64,000 nucleotides of DNA from Lactonifactor longoviformis DSM 17459 (GCF_900129135.1 NZ_FQVI01000023.1:1-64000); one strand, 5' to 3'. Positions 24,215 through 33,644 are shown, counted from the first letter of the stretch. Program-made: numbers and translations. Notes: generated by a model from the letters alone, not told the origin.

Positions 24215-25633
24215 ATGAATCAGGAAAAAAGAAGAAAGCGGGCGCTGATTACGTTTGGGATTGGGGAAGGCGCCTATCAGTTTATGTATGATTTCTTTAA
24301 AGATTTCCAAAACTTTTTTTTGACGAACATAGCAAATATGAATCCGGTGATGACAGGGACTATCATTTCAGCTATGAATATTTTTAAAGTCTTCTTTTCA
24401 CCGGTTACAGGAGTAATTATTGATAGTAATCCTTTTAAAAGCAAGGATAAATTTCTGCCTTGGATCCGCTACATGCCTTTTGTTCTTACCGCTTTTTTTA
24501 TGGCCATGGCAGGGTCAGCATGGGCAAAGCTGCCTACGCCAGTTACCATAGTTTTTTTTGTATCAGCATATATCTTTAATACGCTGCTGTTCAACGGGTA
24601 TAAAGGCGCAATACCTACTCTGGCCAAAAATGAAAATGAGGTATCCGTGGTTTCAACCTCCAGTAACCTGTTCAAAGAGGTTTGTCGGTTTCTGGTAGGG
24701 GTGGCCGGTCCGCTGCTGATTGTAAAGCTGTCTGCAACAGGGAAAGCAGAGGATGCGCAGGGCTTTTTCTTTACACTGTTGATTTTTTGCAGTATTACTA
24801 TAATTCTGTACCTAACCGTAGCCTTTGAATATAAAAATGCAACGGTAGGGGAACTAAAAGAAACGGTGAAAGAGATAAAACGTCAGGGAAAAAGAGGGAA
24901 AGCTAATGTATCAGCCATGCTCCGGCAGATTGTTTCCAATAAACCGCTGCTGATTGTATTTCTGACCTGCTCTTTCGCTATTGTGAGATATTTTGTCGCT
25001 GCACCCATGGCACCCTACTTTTTTAAGTATGTGATTGGAGATGTAACTTTAATGGCCTGGTATAAAGCAGCAACCCAGATTGTGGCAATTGCAGCAACCT
25101 TTTTGGCACCGTTCATTTTAAAATATGTGATTAAGGATATTAAAAAACTTTATATTATTATCCTTATAGCAATTACAGGTGCGCATCTGGGACTGGCTGT
25201 CACCGGCAGCAGTCTTTGGGGATTTAACATTCTTATGACCATTGCCCAGTTTTTCTATTCATTGAAAGGGGTATACGATATCGTACTGTTTGCGGCTGCT
25301 ATTGACTATGCAGTGTGGAAAAACATAAAAAAGGGAGGAAAAGAGACGGTTGCCCAAGGCACTGCAATGTCATTTTATTTTATGGCAATCACCATTTCTC
25401 AGGTGATTGGTGTAAGCATATTAAATTGGGGACTGGTGCAGGCCGGATATCAGGGAGCAGAGACCGTAGCAAATCCTGCGCTAGCTGCAAATCTGATGAA
25501 TGTAGTTACATATCTGCCGGCAGCTGCCTGTGTGATAGCGTTGATTATTTTTCTGTTTTTTAAACTGGACCAGAATAAATTGAGTGAGATGCGCAAAGAG
25601 ATCGCTGAGTACAAAGAGCTACAAAAAGAATAA
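24215..25633 (+). CDS. MFS transporter, GPH (glycoside/cation symporter)-like
   Basis: A 472-residue transporter with about twelve membrane segments. The N-terminus (FGIGEGAYQFMYDFFKDFQNFFLTNIA) and the loop DSNPFKSKDKFLPWIRYMP resemble the GPH/MelB subfamily, in which a conserved loop follows helix 2. GPH proteins usually carry sugars, but members adjacent to acid-catabolic genes are known, so the cargo is open. The start is the ATG at 24215 with GGGAGG eight bases upstream; an earlier in-frame ATG lies inside the operator. First gene of the TetR-controlled operon; context suggests uptake of the acid oxidised by the downstream enzymes. Confidence 0.82.
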   Translation: MNQEKRRKRALITFGIGEGAYQFMYDFFKDFQNFFLTNIANMNPVMTGTIISAMNIFKVFFSPVTGVIIDSNPFKSKDKFLPWIRYMPFVLTAFFMAMAGSAWAKLPTPVTIVFFVSAYIFNTLLFNGYKGAIPTLAKNENEVSVVSTSSNLFKEVCRFLVGVAGPLLIVKLSATGKAEDAQGFFFTLLIFCSITIILYLTVAFEYKNATVGELKETVKEIKRQGKRGKANVSAMLRQIVSNKPLLIVFLTCSFAIVRYFVAAPMAPYFFKYVIGDVTLMAWYKAATQIVAIAATFLAPFILKYVIKDIKKLYIIILIAITGAHLGLAVTGSSLWGFNILMTIAQFFYSLKGVYDIVLFAAAIDYAVWKNIKKGGKETVAQGTAMSFYFMAITISQVIGVSILNWGLVQAGYQGAETVANPALAANLMNVVTYLPAAACVIALIIFLFFKLDQNKLSEMRKEIAEYKELQKE

Positions 25634-25649
25634 TAAAGGAGGTCATTTC

Positions 25650-26594
25650 ATGAAGATTGCAATTATTGGAGCTGGTGCAATGGGGAGCACCGTAGGAGGG
25701 CACCTGTCCAGGACTGGTGCGGAGGTTTACTTTGTAGACCCATTTCAGGAGCATGTGGATGCCATCAATGAAAAAGGGCTGATTTATGAAGTAAACGGTA
25801 CAGAGTATACGGCCAAAATCAAGGCATATACATCAGCCGATCAGTTGGGGGAAAAGATGGATGCCATGATTTTTCTGGTAAAAGGCCTGTACACGAAAGG
25901 GGCTGCTCTGGGAGCAGAATGTCTGGCTAAAGAACGTACCGTAATCCTTACGGTGCAGAATGGGATGGGGAACGCAGAAATTTTGTCAGAAGTGTTTGGG
26001 GGAGACAAAATTATGAGTGGCCTGATTGAATTCGGTGGGAAGATGGTGGAGCCCGGGCATGTGAGTGCTCTTATCAGCCCGACTTCCCGGGTGATGATTG
26101 GGGCTGCCAATAGGAAGATTACTCCGGAAATGAAAGAATTTGCTGAATATTTTGTGAAAGCCGGTTTTAATTTTTCCCTGGAAGCAGATATTGCTCCTTT
26201 ACTGTGGTATAAAATGACAAAGAATTGTTCCGGTAATCCGGTCTGTGGAATTGTGAGACTTCCCCTCGGCCCCTATCAGGCAGCCGGAGAAGGAAGGGAT
26301 ATTGCGGAAAAGGTGGCTGACGAAGTGCGCAGGGTTGCTGCGGCTATGGGGATTCAAGTTCCGCCTGAACCGGCGAAAAAAGGAGGACAGAAAGGAATTT
26401 CTCCGGAAAGTCCCATGTATAGCCATCTTCCATCAACGGCCCAGGATATGTACCATAAGAAAAAAACAGAAATAGATTTTCTCAATGGTGCCGTTGTCCG
26501 GTACGGCGAGAAGTATCAGGTGCCTACGCCATATAACAGGCTGATTACCGATTTGGTAAAAATCATAGAGAATAATTATGATAACCAGTTTTAA
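25650..26594 (+). CDS. Ketopantoate reductase-family (ApbA/PanE) dehydrogenase
   Basis: A 314-residue NAD(P)-dependent enzyme. The Rossmann motif GAGAMGS is at residues 7-13, with FLVKGLYTKG and TVQNGMGNAE, and the C-terminal catalytic domain includes KMTKNCSGNPVCGI where the family lysine and asparagine sit. PanE reduces ketopantoate to pantoate, but it is the second gene of a catabolic operon and far from panB/panC, so I infer a role on another 2-oxo/2-hydroxy acid. AAAGGAGG precedes the ATG at 25650; a 16-base gap follows the transporter gene. Confidence 0.85.
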   Translation: MKIAIIGAGAMGSTVGGHLSRTGAEVYFVDPFQEHVDAINEKGLIYEVNGTEYTAKIKAYTSADQLGEKMDAMIFLVKGLYTKGAALGAECLAKERTVILTVQNGMGNAEILSEVFGGDKIMSGLIEFGGKMVEPGHVSALISPTSRVMIGAANRKITPEMKEFAEYFVKAGFNFSLEADIAPLLWYKMTKNCSGNPVCGIVRLPLGPYQAAGEGRDIAEKVADEVRRVAAAMGIQVPPEPAKKGGQKGISPESPMYSHLPSTAQDMYHKKKTEIDFLNGAVVRYGEKYQVPTPYNRLITDLVKIIENNYDNQF

Positions 26595-26613
26595 TGAGAG
26601 AGGAGGGATATCA

Positions 26614-26820
26614 TTGAGTAAAAAAGCAATCATGAATGGGGAATGGTGCAAATCCTGCCAATATTGTGTGAAGGCATGCCCACAGAGTGCAATTTCCAGG
26701 GGAAGTGCGCTGAACAAGGCGGGGTATGAAGTCGTTGTTCTGGATTCAGAGGCATGCGTGGGCTGCGGAATATGTTATACTGTTTGTCCGGATTATGTAT
26801 ACACCATTGCAGAAGAATAG
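26614..26820 (+). CDS. Ferredoxin-type delta subunit of 2-oxoacid:ferredoxin oxidoreductase
   Basis: A 68-residue protein with two 4Fe-4S motifs, CKSCQYCVKACP and CVGCGICYTVCP, typical of the VorD/KorD subunit that passes electrons from the TPP centre to ferredoxin. The start is the TTG at 26614 behind GAGGAGGG; longer in-frame choices lie within the previous gene. It is followed after 15 bases by the alpha subunit. Confidence 0.9.
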   Translation: MSKKAIMNGEWCKSCQYCVKACPQSAISRGSALNKAGYEVVVLDSEACVGCGICYTVCPDYVYTIAEE

Positions 26821-26835
26821 GAGGAAGAATCAATT

Positions 26836-27894
26836 ATGGCAAAAGAATTAATGAAAGGAAATGTTGCTGCCGCAGAGGCAGCAATACGGGCAGGAATGGA
26901 TTTCTTTGCGGGGTATCCGATTACCCCTTCTACAGAGGTTCTGGAACATCTTGCGCTGCGGATGCCTCAGGAAAACCGGGAGATGATTCAGGGAGAAAAT
27001 GAGATTGCTTCTATGAATATGGTCATTGGGGCTGCTGCCTGCGGCGCCAGAGCTATGACTGCATCTTCCGGACCAGGGATCAGTCTGAAAGCGGAAGCTT
27101 TCTCCTATGCGGCAAGAAGCGAACTCCCCTATGTCTGTCTGAATGTTCAGAGATGGGGCGTGGGACTTGGAAGGCTGGACAGCGGCCAGTCAGATTACAT
27201 GCGTGAGACGAAAGGTGGAGGACATGGGGATTATCACCATATTGTTTATTCCCCCAGCACGATTCAGGAGCTGGTAGACGATATCTATGAGGCCTGGGAC
27301 GTATCAGAAAAATACAGGTGTGGCGTGGTAGTTCTTTCAGAGGGATTTCTGGGTCAGATGATGGAGTCTGTTGAGATTCCTCCTTATAAGAAAAGAGAGA
27401 AACCTTTGGGGTGGGGGATTGACGGCAGTGGGAAAATAGGTACGAGGCAGTCCCCGGATACAGATACACTGGTCGCCAGACTGCGGGAGCGAACCGCATT
27501 AATCCAGAGTCAGATGCAGAGATATGAAAACTATCAGGTTGAGGATGCGGAGTATGTGTTTGTGGCTTTCGGACTGCCTGCCAGAGTCTGCAGGGATGCT
27601 GTGGACACACTAAGAGCTAAAGGGGAGAAAGCTGGTTTGATCCGTCCCCGACTGGTATGGCCCTATCCGGTGCAGGCATTTAAAGAGGTAAATCCCCAGG
27701 TAAAAGGGTTTATCAGCATTGAATCCAACGATCTGGGTCAGATGGTGGAAGACGTTGCGCTTGCCTCCAGGGTAACCTCCGATAAGAGAGTACCTGTATA
27801 CTGCTATGCGCACAGTATGGGGACTCCTGGAGTAAAGATGGTAATGGGAAAATATATGGAAGTTAAAAATGGTTCCATGAAGGAGGTGTTCTAG
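26836..27894 (+). CDS. 2-oxoacid:ferredoxin oxidoreductase alpha subunit
   Basis: A 352-residue alpha (VorB/KorA-like) subunit. The pyrimidine-binding domain starts KGNVAAAEAAIRAGMDFFAGYPITPSTEVLEHL, with the ENEIASMNMVIGAAACGARAMTASSGPG segment that contacts TPP; a C-terminal domain has RPRLVWPYPVQAF. AGGAGG precedes the ATG, and the stop codon adjoins the beta subunit start. The four-subunit type (delta, alpha, beta, gamma) acts on 2-oxoglutarate, branched-chain 2-oxo acids or arylpyruvates; which one is not decided by sequence. Confidence 0.92.
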   Translation: MAKELMKGNVAAAEAAIRAGMDFFAGYPITPSTEVLEHLALRMPQENREMIQGENEIASMNMVIGAAACGARAMTASSGPGISLKAEAFSYAARSELPYVCLNVQRWGVGLGRLDSGQSDYMRETKGGGHGDYHHIVYSPSTIQELVDDIYEAWDVSEKYRCGVVVLSEGFLGQMMESVEIPPYKKREKPLGWGIDGSGKIGTRQSPDTDTLVARLRERTALIQSQMQRYENYQVEDAEYVFVAFGLPARVCRDAVDTLRAKGEKAGLIRPRLVWPYPVQAFKEVNPQVKGFISIESNDLGQMVEDVALASRVTSDKRVPVYCYAHSMGTPGVKMVMGKYMEVKNGSMKEVF

Positions 27895-28635
27895 ATGAAT
27901 GTGATAAAGCAGGCGCCGGAGATAATGTATAAAAACAACCAGTTTTGTGCAGGGTGTGGCCATGGTATTACATACAGGCTTATTCAGGAAGCAGTAGAGG
28001 AGCTGGGGTATAAGGATAATCATATTACGGTTTTGGGTGTAGGATGCTCTTGCAATCTGAACACTCTTACTAAAGGTGATAAATTCCAATGTGCTCACGG
28101 CAGAGCAGCAGCTGTGGCTACTGGTATGAAGCATACGAAAAAGGATACCTTAATTTTTACGTACCAGGGTGACGGAGATGCCGGGGTAATCGGAATTGCC
28201 GAGACACTGAACGCTGCATACAGAAATGAAAAGATTACGGTAATCACAGTAAACAATTCTAATTTCGGCATGACGGGAGGACAGATGAGTTGGACGACTC
28301 TGCCGGAGCAGATAACTACCACGACGCCTCTGGGGCGCGACTGTGCACAGAAAGGTTACCCCTTTCATCTGCCGGAAATGATAGCCAGTCAGTTTACTCA
28401 TGTGGCTTATGTGGCGAGAGGTGCGGTAAATGACTCAAAGAATATCAGGCAGCTGAAAAAAATGATAAAGAATGGATTAGAAGCCCAGGTAAAAGAAGAA
28501 GGCTATTCACTGATAGAGGTGCTGGCACCATGTCCCACCAACTGGAATCTGTCACCGCTGCAATCACTGGAGTGGCTGGAAGAAAACATGCTGAAAGAAT
28601 ATCCCATTGGTGAATTTAAGAAGAGAGGGGTGTAA
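27895..28635 (+). CDS. 2-oxoacid:ferredoxin oxidoreductase beta subunit (TPP-binding)
   Basis: A 246-residue beta subunit. It has the cluster/TPP contact FCAGCGHG near residues 18-25 and the TPP motif GDGDAGVIGI followed by VNNSNFGMTGGQMSWTT. These subunits decarboxylate a 2-oxo acid to acyl-CoA while reducing ferredoxin. The start codon follows directly after the alpha stop with AAGGAGG inside the alpha gene. Confidence 0.93.
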   Translation: MNVIKQAPEIMYKNNQFCAGCGHGITYRLIQEAVEELGYKDNHITVLGVGCSCNLNTLTKGDKFQCAHGRAAAVATGMKHTKKDTLIFTYQGDGDAGVIGIAETLNAAYRNEKITVITVNNSNFGMTGGQMSWTTLPEQITTTTPLGRDCAQKGYPFHLPEMIASQFTHVAYVARGAVNDSKNIRQLKKMIKNGLEAQVKEEGYSLIEVLAPCPTNWNLSPLQSLEWLEENMLKEYPIGEFKKRGV

Positions 28636-28639
28636 TGGA

Positions 28640-29185
28640 ATGAAAGAAATTATTTTTGCCGGATTTGGAGGACAGGGGGTACTTACCGGCGGCCTGATCA
28701 TTGCTTATATGGCTGCCCAGAAGGATCTGAATGCTGTATGGATGCCTGCATATGGGCCGACCATGAGAGGCGGAAAAGCAAACTGTGTAGTAAAGTTTGG
28801 AGAAACGGTACAGGAAAAGGTTGGAAGTCCCATCATGGAGGATGCGGACATTCTCATTGCAATGAATGAACCCTCTCTGGATTATCTGCAATTCTGCAAA
28901 CCGGATGCCACGGTATTTGTAAACTCCAATGCTGTGCGTCAGGATTATGACTATCCAGAAGGAATGACCGTTATTTCTGTTGACTGTGTCCATCTGGCGC
29001 AGGAGGCAGAAAACATGAAGGGGCAAAATCTGGTTATGGCGGGAGCAGTGATTAAAAAGTGCAGTCTGTTTGAGTTGGAGTATGCCACGGCTGCCATGTG
29101 CAGGTTTTTTGAAAGCAAAGGAAAAGGCAAATATAACGACAAAAATATAAAAGCAATAGAATGCGGGTACAGGGCAGTTTCATAA
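28640..29185 (+). CDS. 2-oxoacid:ferredoxin oxidoreductase gamma subunit
   Basis: A 181-residue gamma subunit beginning MKEIIFAGFGGQGVLTGGLIIAYMA, then WMPAYGPTMRGGKANCVVKF, the CoA-side domain of the complex. The ATG at 28640 lies five bases after the beta stop with GAGGGG upstream. With the three preceding genes it makes a complete KOR/VOR-type enzyme. Confidence 0.93.
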   Translation: MKEIIFAGFGGQGVLTGGLIIAYMAAQKDLNAVWMPAYGPTMRGGKANCVVKFGETVQEKVGSPIMEDADILIAMNEPSLDYLQFCKPDATVFVNSNAVRQDYDYPEGMTVISVDCVHLAQEAENMKGQNLVMAGAVIKKCSLFELEYATAAMCRFFESKGKGKYNDKNIKAIECGYRAVS

Positions 29186-29198
29186 GAAGGAGGGCACA

Positions 29199-31316
29199 AT
29201 GACAGATATTGAACGCTTAATGAATCCCCGGTCCATGGCAGTGATCGGCGTAACGGACAAGGAAGGAGCTTTTGGTCAGAGGAGCGGCGCCAATGCCCTG
29301 AAAAGCCATATTCGGGACCGGGTATATTTTGTTCATCCCAGGCGGGAGAGCTGTATGGGAAAGAAATGTTATAAAGACCTGAAAGAACTGCCTGAGATTG
29401 TTGACTGCATACTCATCTGTACCCCGGCAGCTACAGTCAATCCTATCCTCAGAGAGGCAGGAGAGCTTGGGGTAAAAGGGGCGGTGGTATACGCCAGCGG
29501 ATTCTCCGAGGATCACACTTCGGAAGGGATTGCCATGGAGAAGGAAATGGAAGATATTGCCCGGACCTATGATATGAAAGTAGTTGGGCCCAACTGCCTG
29601 GGGATTATCAACAATGTAAATAAAATAATGATGTGGGGCCTGGGGGCCTGGATCGATCTGGATACCAGGCCGACGGGGATAGGTATCATTGCCCAGAGCG
29701 GATTCATTGCCGCTAATATTGTACAGTTAGAGCAGTTTAATATTTCATATGCGGTTTCAACAGGCAACGGCAATTGCTTCACCCTGGATGAGTGTCTGGA
29801 ATATCTGGTAGACAGCGACGATGTTAAAGTGTGTGCTCTTTACCTGGAAGGAATAAAGGATGCGTCTACATTTTGCAGAGCGCTGGAAAAGGCTGCGAAA
29901 AAAAGGAAACCGGTGATTATACTGAAGTCAGGTGTATCTGAGAAAGGGGCAAAAAGTGCTGCATCACACACCGGCAATCTGGCTGGAAGTGCGGGGACTT
30001 ACCAGGCTGTTTTTAAAAAGTATGGGGCGGTAATGGTGGACAGTCTGGAAGAACTTTTGTGTACTGCCCAGATGTATAGTGTGCTGAATGGACGGCTGCC
30101 GAAGGTGAATGGGTTTGCCGGCATTAATTTCTCAGGGGGAGAGAATACTATCTGTGCGGATTTGTGTGAAAAATACCATGTAAAACTTCCGGATTTGGAA
30201 GAGAAAACGCTGAAGGAAATGAGAAACTATATTCCACCCTTTGCGGCCGCCAAAAATCCTCTGGACGGAACAACATCCCTTTTCACAGATCGGGAAAAAG
30301 TATATAATGTGATAAAGGCTATGGGAGAAGATCCGGAGATTGGAGGCGTGCTGGTAGGGATGAACGTAGCGGGGCCCCGGGGGGTGCCTCAAAAAGAGAT
30401 AACCAGTATGGAGGCTATGATTCAGATCTCGGATGAGGAGAACGCTCCGGCTTTGTTTGCGGTACCTTCTTATGAGGGAGACAGGGATAAGGTATGGAGA
30501 GAAAAATTAGAGTCCCACGGGATCCCGGTGCTGAGCAGTGCAGAGATTGCCTACAAGGTTCTGGGCAAACTTGGAGAGTTTGTAGAATTTCAGTGGGAAA
30601 AATCTACTTTAGCCATATCGGCACCGGATAAAGCACCGACCGGGACAAAATGTGCCATGTCAGAATGGGACAGCAAACTGGAGATCCAAAAATTGGGGAT
30701 TCCCATTCCGGCTCAGGGTATAGCGGCAATTCGGGAAGATGTACCTGAGGTAGTCGGGAAAATGAAGTTTCCGGTGGTAATGAAGGTAAATTCTCCGGAT
30801 ATTCTGCATAAGACAGACGCAGGGGGCGTAAGGCTGAATGTCAGAAACAGTGAGGAGGCACTGGAAGCCTTTGATTCGATTTTGGCAAACTGCCGCAGGT
30901 ATATGCCGGATGCAAGACTGGACGGGATCCTCATCCAGGAAATGGCACCCTCCGGTCTTGAAATGATTATTGGAGTCACAAATGATCCCCAGTTCGGACC
31001 TGTATTGCTGGCAGGACTTGGCGGGATCTTTGTGGAAATATTTAAAGATGTGGCACTTTGTCCCTGTCCGGTAAATACCTATGAAGCGCTGGGAATGCTC
31101 AGGCAGCTAAAGGCTTACAAGATGCTGGAAGGATATAGGGGAAGCCGTCCCTGCGATCTGAAGGCACTGACAGATATTATGGTAAAGGTTTCACAGTACG
31201 CTCTGGAACATAAAAATACCATTGCTGAGATGGATCTGAATCCGGTATTTGTATACGGGGAAGGTAAGGGAGCTATAGCCATTGATGCGTTGATCGTTGC
31301 CTATGGTGATAGGTGA
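29199..31316 (+). CDS. Acyl-CoA synthetase (ADP-forming), fused alpha-beta form
   Basis: A 705-residue enzyme of the acetate-CoA ligase (ADP-forming) family, which turns acyl-CoA, ADP and phosphate into acid, CoA and ATP. Domains in order: CoA-binding (about 1-130, starting MNPRSMAVIGVT), succinyl-CoA-ligase-like part with the phosphohistidine segment SHTGNLAGS (H257), and a C-terminal ATP-grasp domain (from about 480: KLGIPIPAQGIAAI, VVMKVNSPDILHKTDAGGV, EMAPSGLEMIIGV). AAGGAGG precedes the ATG. Placed after the oxidoreductase, it would harvest its acyl-CoA as ATP, as in archaeal peptide fermenters. Confidence 0.9.
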   Translation: MTDIERLMNPRSMAVIGVTDKEGAFGQRSGANALKSHIRDRVYFVHPRRESCMGKKCYKDLKELPEIVDCILICTPAATVNPILREAGELGVKGAVVYASGFSEDHTSEGIAMEKEMEDIARTYDMKVVGPNCLGIINNVNKIMMWGLGAWIDLDTRPTGIGIIAQSGFIAANIVQLEQFNISYAVSTGNGNCFTLDECLEYLVDSDDVKVCALYLEGIKDASTFCRALEKAAKKRKPVIILKSGVSEKGAKSAASHTGNLAGSAGTYQAVFKKYGAVMVDSLEELLCTAQMYSVLNGRLPKVNGFAGINFSGGENTICADLCEKYHVKLPDLEEKTLKEMRNYIPPFAAAKNPLDGTTSLFTDREKVYNVIKAMGEDPEIGGVLVGMNVAGPRGVPQKEITSMEAMIQISDEENAPALFAVPSYEGDRDKVWREKLESHGIPVLSSAEIAYKVLGKLGEFVEFQWEKSTLAISAPDKAPTGTKCAMSEWDSKLEIQKLGIPIPAQGIAAIREDVPEVVGKMKFPVVMKVNSPDILHKTDAGGVRLNVRNSEEALEAFDSILANCRRYMPDARLDGILIQEMAPSGLEMIIGVTNDPQFGPVLLAGLGGIFVEIFKDVALCPCPVNTYEALGMLRQLKAYKMLEGYRGSRPCDLKALTDIMVKVSQYALEHKNTIAEMDLNPVFVYGEGKGAIAIDALIVAYGDR

Positions 31317-31345
31317 CGGATTCAGAATAGGGGGCCATATAGCCA

Positions 31346-32473
31346 ATGGGCGAAAAAAAGAGTTTACCTATATGGATTGGCTGTGTTACCGGTTGGTTTG
31401 CAACACACTGCGGGTCAGGATTTGCCACCGGGGTACAGGCAGCCGAGTATTTTACAAAGTTTGGGGCAATTGGCTTGGTTACACCATTTCTTTCCATGGC
31501 CGTATTGGGAGTTATGGCGTATATTGCAGTGGAATTCTGCAGACGCAGTAACACACATAATTATAAAGAATTTGCGCATAAATTTTATGCACCTTTTGGC
31601 AGTATATTTGGAATTATCTGGGATATGATTTCTGTTATCGGAACAGCCCTGATTACAGGGGCGGTTCTTGCAGGAGGAGGAGAGCTTCTGTCAGAAGTAT
31701 TTGGGGTGCCGTATCTGATTTCGCTGGCTATTATTGCTGTAATTATCCTAATTTGTACTTCCCTGGGAGCAGAGTTTTTTAGAAATATCTCTACCTTGCT
31801 TACCATACCTATTGTAATATGCCTGACGTGCATCTCTGTATATGGAATTGCAGATGGCTGGGAGAATCTCTGTCAGGTTGCGGGAAACTGGGAGATACAA
31901 GGAAGCATCGGCGGGGCAATTTTGGATTCGCTAAAATATGCAGGTGTCCAGTGCACCTTCATCGGGGTACTGGCAGCATCCAGCCTGGGCATTGCCTCAC
32001 AGAGAGACTCCATTAGGATTTCTGTGGGAGGAGCCCTGCTGAATGCCCTGATGCTGGGGCTGATAAGTATTTTTCTGCTGGCATATTTTCCGGGAAGCAG
32101 TCATGAGAATCTCCCCATACTGTTTATTCTGAGAGACGCGGATGTTCCGCTCTTGTCCATAATGTATCAGATTACACTATTCTGTGCAATGATTAGTACA
32201 GGAGTAGGTTTGATTTTCAGCATAGTAACCAGACTGGAAGGTGTCAGAGTGGGAAACAGCATGAAGAGATTCAGTCAGCGCAAAAGGCGTATCCTTTGGT
32301 CTTTTGTGTTTCTTCTGATTGCATATGGAATTTCTGTTTTGGGACTGAGAAATATCGTAGGAGGGGGATACCGGTTCCTGGCAGGATTGAAAATACCTGT
32401 TGTTATGATACCAGTACTGATTCTGGGGCCATGGAGGCTGAAGCAGGCCAGGACAGGAACAGAGAAAAGCTAA
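31346..32473 (+). CDS. YkvI-like membrane transporter
   Basis: A 375-residue membrane protein with about ten hydrophobic segments. The first helix, WIGCVTGWFATHCGSGFATG, has the unwound glycine-rich centre typical of APC/LeuT-fold transporters and resembles YkvI-type proteins of unknown cargo. Its ribosome binding site is weak (GGGG at 31330-31333). It is 29 bases after the synthetase gene and ends the operon. It may import the substrate or export the product acid; there is no direct evidence for either. Confidence 0.7.
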   Translation: MGEKKSLPIWIGCVTGWFATHCGSGFATGVQAAEYFTKFGAIGLVTPFLSMAVLGVMAYIAVEFCRRSNTHNYKEFAHKFYAPFGSIFGIIWDMISVIGTALITGAVLAGGGELLSEVFGVPYLISLAIIAVIILICTSLGAEFFRNISTLLTIPIVICLTCISVYGIADGWENLCQVAGNWEIQGSIGGAILDSLKYAGVQCTFIGVLAASSLGIASQRDSIRISVGGALLNALMLGLISIFLLAYFPGSSHENLPILFILRDADVPLLSIMYQITLFCAMISTGVGLIFSIVTRLEGVRVGNSMKRFSQRKRRILWSFVFLLIAYGISVLGLRNIVGGGYRFLAGLKIPVVMIPVLILGPWRLKQARTGTEKS

Positions 32474-32486
32474 AACATAGATAAAA

Positions 32487-32545
32487 GCAGTCTTTTACAG
32501 ACAATCGCAGCATACTGTTGCTGCCGCTGTAAAAGGCTGTTTTTG
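32487..32545 (+). terminator. Terminator of the TetR-controlled operon
   Basis: CTTTTACAG (32492-32500) pairs with CTGTAAAAG (32527-32535), with outer AG/CT pairs and a small inner hairpin, followed by five T's. Confidence 0.8.
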
Positions 32546-32574
32546 TTGACATTTCTATCCAAAGGTTGTAGTAT
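32546..32574 (+). promoter_or_regulatory. Promoter of the six-gene AAA/WG operon
   Basis: A perfect TTGACA (32546-32551), 17-base spacer and TAGTAT (32569-32574), placed directly after the previous terminator and 55 bases before the first start codon. Confidence 0.65.
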
Positions 32575-32628
32575 ATAAATACAAAATAAATACTACACTA
32601 CACAAAAGAAGAAGCGCAGGTGAATATT

Positions 32629-32919
32629 ATGGATAGAAAAACATCAGGCAGACTGCTGCTGAGACTGGCAGCCAAAGAATTTCAGGCGGATCGTCCGGAT
32701 TATGAAAAGGCATTTGAGTTCAATCAGGCAGCGGCAAAACTGGGGGAACCCTGTGCCAGGTATAATATGGGGTACTTATATGAAAATGGTCTTGGCATTG
32801 AAAAGGACCTGAAGAAGGCAATGTACTGGTATGAGATGGCCGGACTGGACGGGATGAAAGGGGCAGAACTGAAGCTTGAGGAGCTGAAAAGCCGTCTGGA
32901 GGACGAATCCCCGGAGTGA
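32629..32919 (+). CDS. Sel1-repeat-like small protein
   Basis: A 96-residue helical protein with a tandem Sel1-type pair: DYEKAFEFNQAAAKLGEPCARYNMGYLYENGLGIEKDLKKAMYWYEMAG, about residues 23-71. Such TPR-like repeats hold protein partners. The ATG at 32629 follows a CAGG signal; a GTG nine bases upstream is possible. It is the first of six closely spaced genes (gaps of 12 to 19 bases) that are probably made together. I read it as an adaptor protein; no function is known. Confidence 0.78.
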   Translation: MDRKTSGRLLLRLAAKEFQADRPDYEKAFEFNQAAAKLGEPCARYNMGYLYENGLGIEKDLKKAMYWYEMAGLDGMKGAELKLEELKSRLEDESPE

Positions 32920-32933
32920 CAGGAGGGTGAAGG

Positions 32934-33644
32934 ATGGAATCAAAAGATGCTTTTTATATCAGGATCAGAGAGTTAGAGAGATACAATCTCACGGAACGGA
33001 CACAGGGGTTGCAAACGAATGATAAGCTTAAGGACAAGGTCAGTGACAATGGAGCGTTTTGTTCTTTTTATGGAGATACGGTAAGCTTTCTTCTGGAGGA
33101 CAGAATCAGGTGCAGACTGAAAGAGGTACAGCAGATACTGTACGCTTCAGCTCCCGGCGTTTTAGCGGAGCCTCTCAGGGAAGAGACATTTCATATGACA
33201 CTTCATGATTTGACCAGCGGCACAGACCTTGGCCGGATAAAGGAGAGGATGGAGAACAACGAAAAGGAGGTCCGAAGAATTTTCCGCTCTCTGCAAGGGG
33301 AACATCCCAAAAACATTCAGATGATTTCATCGTATCTGTTTAATATGGTAAACAGCAGTCTGGTGTGGATTCTGCTGCCCTGGGGGAAGGAAGATTATCA
33401 GGAATTAATGGAGCTCTACCAGAGGTTTCAGGAGATAGCTGCGCTGGATTATCCGTTCACCCCTCATATCACCCTGGCATATTACCGTCCGGGCAGTTAT
33501 TCAGGGCGGCAGCTGGACAGCCTGGCGCTTATGATGCAGGAGCTGAATAAGGAAAGACTTTATATTAATTTGAACTTGAACAGCCTGGTTTATTGCACAT
33601 TCAGTGACATGAATCATTACCGGATATGCCAGAGGCTTTTATAA
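32934..33644 (+). CDS. 2H phosphoesterase-like (LigT-type) protein
   Basis: A 236-residue protein with the paired HxT motifs that define the 2H phosphoesterase superfamily: FHMTLHDL with H87 and T89, and PHITLAYYRPG with H178 and T180. The two histidines would form the active site for opening or making 2',3'-cyclic phosphate or 2'-5' linkages on RNA or nucleotides. The surrounding sequence is divergent and I cannot name a subfamily. AGGAGGG precedes the ATG. The catalytic residues are intact, so it is probably an active enzyme. Confidence 0.75.
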   Translation: MESKDAFYIRIRELERYNLTERTQGLQTNDKLKDKVSDNGAFCSFYGDTVSFLLEDRIRCRLKEVQQILYASAPGVLAEPLREETFHMTLHDLTSGTDLGRIKERMENNEKEVRRIFRSLQGEHPKNIQMISSYLFNMVNSSLVWILLPWGKEDYQELMELYQRFQEIAALDYPFTPHITLAYYRPGSYSGRQLDSLALMMQELNKERLYINLNLNSLVYCTFSDMNHYRICQRLL

